Shown here: positions 56,186 to 64,000 of the stretch, piece after piece
Layout: every line of letters starts with the position of its first letter
Numbering within the stretch: position 1 is the first letter of the stretch
Origin: Posidonia oceanica
Lineage: Eukaryota > Streptophyta > Magnoliopsida > Alismatales > Posidoniaceae
NCBI GenBank assembly: GCA_037176725.1
Contig: JAZBRS010000050.1
Coordinates: 17,564,001 to 17,628,000, forward strand
Length of the DNA: 64,000 nt
Reading direction: 5' to 3'
The notes under the pieces: generated by a model
Database searches by the model: none
What the model was told of the DNA's origin: nothing
Seen by the model: the letters and a program-made list of their open reading frames with translations, nothing else
Translations under genes and position numbers: made by a program

Positions 56186-56610
56186 GGCCCAATCCACATT
56201 CAAAACCCTAGGTTAAAACCCTAGAAGAAACCTAGGAGAAACACCCACCAAAACCCTAGGTTAAAACCCTAAACCCTTGGTTAAAACCCTAGAAGAAACC
56301 CAGGTCAAACACCCTAAACCCTAGAACAAAATCCTAGGTCAAATCCTAGAAAACCTAGGTAAAAACCTAAACCCTATGCCCTAAACCCTACAAAAAAACG
56401 AGAGAGAAGAGAGAGAAGAGAGAGAAAAACCCTAAGAGAAGTAAAACCCTAAACCCTAATTTATCTGTCTGTCAGCACCGGTCGGTCGGTCGGCGACGGT
56501 CGGTCTCCGGGCTGCTTCCTGCGGTATCAGTCTAGGGGCTGGATCTAGGCTCTGAGGAGCTGGATCTAGCTCCTGCTCAATCCGTTCTTGCAGCTTCGAG
56601 TCGGGTAATT
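56186..56610 (+). other. LINE 5' UTR with AAACCCTAG-type repeats
   Basis: Irregular repeats of AAAACCCTAG(G) over 56200-56460, then a GC-rich stretch with GGTCGGTCGGTCGG. The repeats resemble the plant telomere word CCCTAAA but are not a regular array. Confidence 0.6.
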
Positions 56611-58113
56611 ATGGAGGATTATCAAAAGTTGGGCAAGGGGGTCCTAGCGCTGGACCCAAAAGCCCCAGGGGGAAGCTCGAAAACCACAGATCTGAAGGTG
56701 GATCGGGAGGGCCAGGTTCGGCTGGAGGCGGCTCCGGAGGAAGCTGGGATGGTCGGAGGTGAGGGGAAGGACCCCCTGCAATCGCCGATTATCTTTTAAA
56801 ACCCTAGAAGGGTGCCAGAGAAATCCCGGTCTATGTCATTCGCTGCAGCCACCAGGGCTTCACATCAAATCCCAAAATTTCCAAGCGTCCCGGTTAGATC
56901 TCCGGTGGCTGTTAATGGCGAGGAGGTGGTCTAGTTCACCAATGAGGAAGTTTCTAAGATGGCTTCTGCATTTACTTGGACTATTATTGGTAAATTCGGC
57001 TTTGGTAGGCCAGCAATGCTAGAGATATTGAACTCAATGAAGAATGCTATTCAGTTTGCAAAGGAGATTTTTCCAGTGGCAATTGAGCAAAGGCATATTC
57101 TAATTCGATTTCTCAATAGGGACGACTTTCTGAAAGCTTACATTAAGGAAGCTTGGTTCATTAAGGGCAAAAGGATGCGAGTTTTCAGGTGGTCTCCAAG
57201 CTTCTCCCCAGGAACGGAATCTACATGTGCCCCAGTTTGGGTAGGGCTACCCCTTCTTAGAGCACACTTGCAAGACCCAGGAGCTGTCCAGTCCATTGCA
57301 GGGCTGTTAGGAAAATATTTATGCATGCATAATGATGTAGCTAAGTTCACAAGACCTGGCTACACCAATCTGTGTGTGGAAATAGATTTGGCGAAGCCAC
57401 TGAAGAAGGTGATTACCATTGATAATGGTGGAGAAATCATAAAGCAAATGGTGGATTATGGAAGGTTTGTACCTCCCTTTTGCAATATTTGTTCTATGAT
57501 TGGTCATTTGCCCTCTACCTGTCGAAGGAAACCGGTTGCTGAGGAGGAAGTGAATCCTAAAACCCTGGAGAAGGACATGGTCAAGGAGGCACCCATAATA
57601 GCACCAGGGAAGTCTAAAAGTGCCAGAAGAAGGGCTAATCAAAAGATCAAGATATCGGGTTTATCGTCTATGAAATTTAAAACTGCTACAGGAATAGTAA
57701 TTAGAGAAGGAAAGACAGAATGTAAGGAGAAGGAGTCTGCCAAGGCTCAAAAGCAAGGCACTGTGGGGGATAAAGGTAAAGAAAAAATAGTGGAAGGACT
57801 TGTAACAGAGGTATCGGATGAAGAGGATAAGTGGGAGACAGTTAAAAGAAAGAAGGCATCATTCAGAGGGGAACCTTCTGAGAAATGGGTAAACAAGGAT
57901 CATTATTATATGGGGCCACGGTTGCAAGAGGTTGAGAACAAATGGGAATCCCATAAGAAAGTGATTAGTTCAACCAACAAAAAAGAGTCAGGAAGTAAAC
58001 AATTGGGAATGACAATTATTTGTGAGGCATCCCCGACCAACAATGTCCACTCAAAAATAGCCCAGAGAAAGTTGAAGAGAAGTCAAAAAGTAAGAAAAAC
58101 AAGGCACATATGA
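56611..58113 (+). pseudogene. LINE ORF1: DUF4283 and zinc-knuckle protein
   Basis: One frame from ATG 56611 to TGA 58111, with two in-frame stops (TAA 56797, TAG near 56930). The open part 56959-58113 holds a DUF4283-like domain (FTWTIIGKFGFGRPAMLEIL, FIKGKRMRVFRWSPSF, VWVGLPLL) and the knuckle CNICSMIGHLPSTC (CX2CX4... with H and C, about residues 177-190). A Lys-rich tail follows. Such ORF1 proteins of plant L1 elements are RNA-binding. The stop TGA overlaps the next ATG as ATGA. Confidence 0.85.
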
Positions 58114-58991
58114 TGGACAAATTAGGACAAAAAGAGGTCTTAAAGAACAGGCAGAAATTTAAAAACAAACGGGACAAAGGGTGTTTGGAGGCTTTTGACA
58201 ATGAAGAACTTAATGAAGCTATTGGGGATGGTGAATTGTTATTCAAAACCAAAAAATATGCTGAGGAAGCCAATAAGGAGGGACCTATTCTAGGCAAGTT
58301 CATGGCGAGACAGGTCCAAGGGGAGGATGACGTCCCTACTGACAGTGTGAATGCTAGATTTGAAAAGTTTCTTAAAGAAGAGCAGGATAGGATGGATGTA
58401 GCCTACAGCCTTATAGAGGAGGATAAAGCCAAACTGGTTGGGTTGACAGGGAATGATCTTTCAGGTTCAGGCAGGCCTGAGCACAATATGGATCTGTCAG
58501 CTCTAGAAGTGAAAAGAGAGGAAGTAAAAGAATTGGATAAGAAGGAAGGAAATTTAGGATTCAAGGATGATCTCATAGTACTGGGGACCAGACAAGATAT
58601 TTTGGAAGATGTTAGATTATGCCAAGGAGCAAACTATAACATTGTTGAGTTGGAGTACTTGGTTCCGACAGCTGCTCAATTCCTGGGCCTTGAAGTATGC
58701 AATAATCGGGATAGTGGTGATTGTAAGTTGTCGTTTAGCAGTGAAGGAGGGCCAAATGAACCTGATGATTATTATTCTCACCATTCGGACCCTAGATTCA
58801 TATCTGTAAACAAACAAGTGGATATCCAGGATATGTCAGAAGGTAGATATGTGCTGGATGAAGATGGAGATTCTCAATTGCTTTTTGAGCAAGGAGATGA
58901 GGTCCCACTTGACTTACATGGGGGGACAGATGGGGTAGATGCTGGTATAGAAGAATCAAATCTTGCTGGTGAGAAAATAAAATCTTCCTGA
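58110..58991 (+). CDS. Acidic 293-codon frame between ORF1 and ORF2
   Basis: Open frame starting in an ATGA overlap with the ORF1 stop. Rich in Asp, Glu and Lys, with no domain I recognise. It is either an ORF1 C-terminal extension moved out of frame by a small indel or a separate frame. It ends 14 bp before the first ATG of the endonuclease part, and ORF2's own N-terminus seems to be missing there. Confidence 0.5.
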   Translation: MMDKLGQKEVLKNRQKFKNKRDKGCLEAFDNEELNEAIGDGELLFKTKKYAEEANKEGPILGKFMARQVQGEDDVPTDSVNARFEKFLKEEQDRMDVAYSLIEEDKAKLVGLTGNDLSGSGRPEHNMDLSALEVKREEVKELDKKEGNLGFKDDLIVLGTRQDILEDVRLCQGANYNIVELEYLVPTAAQFLGLEVCNNRDSGDCKLSFSSEGGPNEPDDYYSHHSDPRFISVNKQVDIQDMSEGRYVLDEDGDSQLLFEQGDEVPLDLHGGTDGVDAGIEESNLAGEKIKSS

Positions 58992-59004
58992 AGTTAAGCC
59001 CATA

Positions 59005-59976
59005 ATGAGAAGGAACTTATGGGTAGATTTACTTAACTTCATATCTACTCAAGGGAACTCACCCTGGCTAGTGGGTGGTGATTTTAATGTAGTGAGGAGT
59101 TCCTCTGAGGTAGTGAGTAGGTTTGAGTATGACAGCCATGCAGCGGATGAGTTTGGTGATTTTTTAAACTTTGCTGGACTCATGGATTTGAGTCATAAAG
59201 GGGACCCCCTTTCTTGGTGCAACAACCAAACGGGAGTAAACAGAATTTATAAACGTCTTGACAGGATGCTGAGCAATGATAGCTGGATGGATTTAATTGC
59301 AGCTGATGTATCCTACCTTCCTAGGATCTACTCTGATCATACACCAATGTTGATAGGTGGCAGCAGAACAAGAATTGGAGGTCCAGCTCCTTTTCGTTTT
59401 CAATCTATGTGGCTGGAACATGAAGACTTTAGGGAGGTAGTTCTGAGAACCTGGAAGGGGTCCTTGTGCTCTTGTCCAGTAAAAAACCTAAGTCTGAAAC
59501 TGATTAAGCTCAAGAAGCAATTGAAAATGTGGAATAAAGAAAGTTATGGTAATATTCTGGCTAATCATGAGGAAGCCATAAATAAGATGTCTAATTTAAA
59601 GTCTTTGCTTGAACAAGGGTGGAATGAGAAGGTATGGGAGGAGCTCTTAATAAAGAGGAAGGAATTTCAGAAACTGGATTTACAGTATGAGATGTTTTGG
59701 AAGCAAGAAGCTAAAGTGAAATGGTTACAGGTGGGAGATAGGAACTCTAAATTCTTTCATGCTCTTCTGAAAAATAGATGGAAAAAGAACGTGTTCCTGG
59801 GGATGCTTGAGAATCCCTCCTTTCAGAACTCAGAACAGATATTAAGGTTGAAAGGGAGAGAGTATTTTGAACAATTATTGTCGGAGGAGAAATGTTTCAT
59901 AAGTCATGATCTATTACAACACATCCCCCCCGATAGTGACACAGAAGGAAAACTTGGCCTTGTGTGCTTGTCCTGA
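59005..59976 (+). pseudogene. LINE ORF2, endonuclease part
   Basis: Apurinic endonuclease-like C-terminal half: WLVGGDFNVVRSSSE (the Asp/Asn of GDFN), RLDRMLSNDSW, and SDHTPML (Ser-Asp-His). The usual first 100 or so residues, with the N/WN and E motifs, are absent, pointing to a deletion. The linker to the RT follows. The frame is lost near a run of C at about 59926-59932, and the RT resumes in another frame. Confidence 0.85.
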
Positions 59977-61017
59977 TTTGGAGGAGATTAAGAATGCAGC
60001 TTTCTCTATAGACAATGATAGCACTCCTGGACCTGATGGGTTTTCAGCTTCCTTCTACAAAGCCTGCTGGGACATTATTGAGGAGGATGTCTGCTCAGCA
60101 ATCAAGGCTGTGTTTTCTGGAACGATGTTGGACAGATCTTGGAAAGCCACTTTCCTAACTCTTATCCCAAAAATTGATAATCCCAGAGAGTTTTCAGAAT
60201 TCAGACCGGTGAGCTTATGCAATGTAAACTACAAGATCATTTCCAAAATCCTCACTAAGAGACTTGCCACCCTTTTACCTACTCTTATCTCTGAGGAGCA
60301 GGGGGCCTTTGTAGAAGAAAGGCTTATCCACGAGAACATAGCCGTAACTCAAGAACTCGTGCAAAGTATAGATCATGGTCTTCTTGGTGCGAACATAATT
60401 TTAAACATTGACATGGAGAAAGCGTATGACAGACTGAATTGGGGTTTTCTTTATGCAGTGTTGAGAAAATTTGGGTTTTCGGAGGGTTGGTTGGCCTTGA
60501 TTCAACAATGTGTTGAAGAAAATCCATTTTCAGTTCTAGTGGATGGGGCCTCCACCCCTTTTTTCTACAGCTCCAGAGGCCTTAGACAAGGAGATCCAAT
60601 CTCCCCGAGTCTATTTGTGTTAGCAGAGGAAGTTCTGAGCAGGGGGATATCTTCTTTGATCTTCAATGAAGAAGTAAAGCCTTTCCATGTGAAAAATAGA
60701 TGCCCTGTCATCTCCCACTCCTTATTTGCGGATGACTTACTCATCTTCTTGAATGGGAGAAGGAGCTCAATTAAAAATATGATCGAATTTCTGGGAAAAT
60801 ACCAAGTGGCTGCGGGTTAGAAGATGAATGCTTCTAAAAGTTTCTTTTTATCTTCAAAACATTTGGCTGACCATAGAATATCTATGATTGCGGATATTAC
60901 AGGATTTCACAGAGGTTCCATGCCATTTACCTACCTTGGATGCACTATATTCAAAGGGAGATCTAAACAAATGTACTTTGAAAAGCTAGTGTTGAAGATC
61001 CAGAATAAGGTGGCAGG
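59906..61017 (+). pseudogene. LINE ORF2, reverse transcriptase part
   Basis: RT motifs in order: STPGPDGFSASFYKACW, LIPKIDNPREFSEFRPVSLC, EEQGAFVEERLIHENI, NIDMEKAYDRLNW, SSRGLRQGDPISPSLFVLAE and the catalytic FADD in HSLFADDLLIFLNG. TAG at 60818 interrupts, then NASKSFFLSSKHL and YLGCTIFKGRS continue in the same frame until unit 4. The C-terminal domain is missing. L1 clade by motif order. Confidence 0.9.
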
Positions 61018-64000
61018 TGTAGTAATCCTGAATTCTGATCGTCCATGCACATTACCAAAGCTTGTGTGCACCGATCAAAATAGGCTCACTATATGCGGCT
61101 GGATCCGAGGGAAGAACTCGACTCAGAAACGCTGGCAAAAGAAAAGAAAAAGAAATGATAAGACAATTCGGAGTCGCCACTGGGTCTATTGAATTGGAAG
61201 ATAAGGAAAACCAGGGGGTAAAGCATGAAAAGACATGCTGAACCGGATGCAAGGAGGGGCAAAGAGATGCAAGGATAAGCTAAGCTATGCTATGCTATTA
61301 TGCTATGCTATGACTCAGGCCTAGGATAAGGGAGAGGTCGATGCGAGCCAAGAGAAAGGGCAAGGACTCCTGTTACGCACAGGGAAGGTGTTAGGCACCC
61401 CGATACGTCCGAGAGTCGGTCTTTCTTAGGCAATCTCGCGCTATGCAGGGAATTGCTAGCCTAATGCCTTAAATGCTTACCTATTATGCAAGGAAAATAA
61501 ACGTGCTATCTAAGTGCTCAGCCACGCTGCTAGTATTCTGAACTGGGCGGACCCTAGTTCGTGAGAACTCCTAAGCAGTAAGCATCATGGCCCTATATGC
61601 GGATGCAAGCGATAAAACAAAACGGCAGGAAAACCAAGCAATGCGAGTGACATGCAAGTAATAAAGTAAAACAAGTGCGGAAAACGATGCGAAAATACAG
61701 AAAATAAAGCAAGGCACGGCAAACGATGCCGAAAGGGGAAAGCGATGCAAAGGGGTGCGGAAAACCATGCAATGGAGCGGGAAAACAATGCAAAATGTAG
61801 AAAATGGGGCAAAGTGAGGAAAACGAGGCAAAGTGGGGTGCGAAATCAAAACAGAAGGGCGGGCAACATGCATTAGGGTTACAGCAAGCCAAAGAAGCAA
61901 TAAAACGCAAGAAACGGCGAACGATACGAAATCTACGCTTTAAAACGGCTGTCAGCCATTTGCAAGCGTTGGACGTTGGCAGCACCAGCGTCCAACGTTG
62001 GACGCTGGGAGAGCCCGCGTCCAACACCCACTGCAGACAAACAGCATGCACTTTTTTAAAAAACAATGCAATCTACCTATATGAATGCAGTACTGATGCA
62101 AATATGCAACTAAATGGGTGCTAGACATGCAAATCTATCTAACAGAAAGATAAAAGAGGAAGAATCAGAACAAGGAGCATGCCAAAATTAAAGATCCAAG
62201 CATGCAGGTTGTTGGACGCTTGTAGGCTGGGTGTCCAACGTTAGACGCTAGAGAGGCTGGCGTCCAACAAGAACACAAGGCAGAGGAGAGAAAAGATGCA
62301 TACAAGTGATAGGTGAGAGTTGGGATCATGCATTTGGTTCACTGGGATTGAGCATGGAACAAGCAAGCAAACAGGGGATGCATAAAAAAAATAAAACAGG
62401 CCTTACCTGTGCTGAGTGCCAGGCCAGAGGCACAACCAAGGTGTTGTACGCGAGCTAGGCCGGCGTCCAACATTGGACGCCAGCACCAGCAGCGTACAAT
62501 GCTCTGGGAGACACAACACACAAAAAACATGCATAAGAACAAGCAAATAATTAAAAGAAATTAAATAACAATTGCTGAAGAAGCTAAGCATGCATAAGAA
62601 CATAGGGAATAGGCAAACAAGGAAGATCAGAGAGGTATGCAAGCTTTAAACAAATGCATGAGAAGCCAGGACGTTGGACGCTAGAGCCAGCAGCGTCCAA
62701 CGTTGGACGCTGAAGGCTCTAGCGTCCAACGACCCAGGCATGCAAACTCACCTGTTCTAAAGGGGGAGCTTAGCTCTACCCCACCTATATGCATGCAAGC
62801 ATCTTAGAAGCATGTAAGAGACTAACAGGAGCATGCAAAGGAGGCATTCAATCCAGAAGAACTAAGCAAAGAGGAGACATGCATAAGAACATAAGATTTA
62901 AACTTGCAAAATGAAAGCATGCAACTTGCAAAGACCTAGCAAACCTAAACATGGGTGCCATAGGGGCCAGGCATCTCTAAGCAGGCATGGATCACAAAAT
63001 AATATCACAAATATGCATGGTATAGGCATGGCAGCAAAGCAAAGCAAGCAGACACGTTGGACGCTAGGTGAACCAGCGTCCAACATTGGACACGGCTCAC
63101 CCTAGCATCCAACGAAGGCAGAAGGCAGACTGATATCAGAGCATGCAAAAAGCCTTCAAACAAGCATGGAATTATTTAAAAAGCATGGCACAACATCAGG
63201 AAGCATTAAAGGAAGCATACGGCATATATTTGCGAAGAAGCATGCAAGGAAAAGGCATGAAAGACAGCAGAACATGAGCAAAGCAGAGCAGAGCAAGAGG
63301 GGCTGTTGGTCGCTGGCCTATGCCGTGTCCAACGTTGGATGCACCAGCTGGTGCGTCCAACACACTGAACTCCATTCCGGCCATGAATCATGGCCAAAAG
63401 GATTTAGAAAAATGCAAGGTTGCATGGGAACGTACACACTAGCATGCATGACCTACGAGGATAGAAATCTTACCTTGTCGCGGCCTGGAACAGCGTGTCG
63501 ACCTCCCTTGCCGGTGCTGCGGAAGTGGACGACCAGCTAACTCCGGCGAGCTCGTGTGGGCTACTGGAGGCACGGGAGAGGTTTGCTAAGGGTCTGGGAT
63601 GGAGAGGGATCTTTGGTTTCTCTCTGGAGGTGGTCGAATTGCCAAGAAGATGGCCGGGCTGCTCTATGCTCTCTGCCAAAAGAGGGTGGTTGGCATGGTT
63701 TTGTTTGAGGGATGCATGGGTTCTGCTGCGAATTGTAGCGGCTTAGGCGGGAATTGCAGGCAAATGGCAGGTGCTCTGGGTGTGGGAAGGCCACGAGGAT
63801 TGGCAGGAGGGGCATGGGCGTGTCAGTCGGCGGTGAGGAGGCCGATGGCGGCTGACAGGGGCGGCAAACGGCATTGAGGGCAAGGAGTGCGGGAAATCCG
63901 CTGAAATGGAGGAGAGATGGATAGTTACTCAAGCTTGGAAGGTAGTGGATGGTGTGAAGCGAAGGAAGGGACGGGTAGTAAGTGTGGGGAGGCAGTGGAT
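61018..64000 (-). mobile_element. Unit 4: LTR of the unit family, cut by window end
   Basis: Starts TGTAGTAATCC at 61018 after GCAGG (61013-61017), the likely left target duplication. The first 600 bp align with units 1-3 (embedded tRNA-Arg complement near 61169-61179; GGTGTTAGGCACCCC near 61389). The 30-bp array is short here (about 61660-61850), and in place of the ATGCAATTT-rich part there are 58-bp palindromic modules. A GC-richer part begins near 63480, as in the other units. Its right end is outside the window, so solo or full cannot be told. Confidence 0.7.
61968..63361. repeat. Six 58-bp palindromic modules in unit 4
   Basis: Modules at 61968-62025, 62211-62268, 62443-62500, 62673-62730, 63056-63113 and 63305-63361 (57 bp). 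Each is GTTGGACGC, 11 bp, GCGTCCAAC, GTTGGACGC, 11 bp, GCGTCCAAC, with variants. Spacings are 243, 232, 230, 383 and 249 bp. Confidence 0.9.

Larger units (their letters stand above)
56186..61017 (+). mobile_element. L1-type LINE, 3' end cut by unit 4
   Basis: Plus-strand non-LTR element: 5' UTR, ORF1 with DUF4283-like domain and zinc knuckle, an additional acidic frame, then ORF2 with part of an endonuclease and an RT. The RT is interrupted at 61017 by unit 4. No poly(A) end is visible in the window. The exact 5' end is uncertain, as it abuts the X LTR. Confidence 0.85.

Noticed and set aside
56200..56460. Telomere-like CCCTAAA repeat
   Set aside because: The units are irregular (AAAACCCTAG(G)), in a LINE 5' UTR; no regular heptamer run.
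61968..63361. CRISPR-like array of repeats with spacers
   Set aside because: Repeats are palindromic and evenly spaced, but they vary, spacers are about 180 bp and themselves decayed copies, there are no cas genes, and the DNA is plant.

Overview
The window is plant nuclear repeat DNA: a nest of LTR retrotransposons plus one L1-type LINE, with no host gene I can support. The plant call rests on Tat-lineage (Ogre/Retand-like) Ty3/gypsy proteins with two RNase H domains, primer-binding sites complementary to plant tRNA-Arg, plant mobile domain (PMD) genes, and a DUF4283/zinc-knuckle LINE ORF1. A dicot is likely, but the species cannot be read from this.

Layout. (1) 1-10827, minus strand: element E0, Tat-like, cut by the window edge; broken gag at 3-2419, PBS 9376-9397, 5' LTR 9403-10827. 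A 5.6-kb single LTR ('unit 1', 2482-8068, TSD CTTTC) sits inside it. (2) 10828-56185, plus strand: element X, gag-only with ~3.7-kb LTRs. E0 sits in its 5' LTR, unit 2 (14171-20099, TSD ATCAC) and element E2 in its interior, and unit 3 (49233-55204, TSD GCCCT) in its 3' LTR. (3) E2, 20750-43685 (TSD CTGGG), is a 22.9-kb complete Tat element: LTRs of 1356 and 1343 bp, tRNA-Arg PBS, gag-protease, a second protease with a G-patch, RT, two RNase H domains, integrase, then three antisense intron-containing PMD genes, four tandem arrays, a polypurine tract and the 3' LTR. (4) 56186-61017: a degenerate L1 LINE whose RT is cut by (5) unit 4, another LTR of the unit family, 61018 to the window end.

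Age order from nesting: X is older than E0, E2 and units 2-3; E0 is older than unit 1; the LINE is older than unit 4. All autonomous genes carry stops or frameshifts.

The most interesting signal is a 28-29 bp palindromic module, left word GTTnnnCGC and right word GCGnnnAAC, in tandem sets of one to three. In E2 it lies just upstream of the TATA box of the LTR and of each of the three antisense PMD genes, and in the leader. X and unit 4 carry 29-bp versions at roughly 220-250 bp spacing. E0 has the same geometry with a different word (AGTCGCC/GGCGCCT). I propose, as inference, that E2's PMD proteins and its modules form an element-encoded regulatory or anti-silencing pair.
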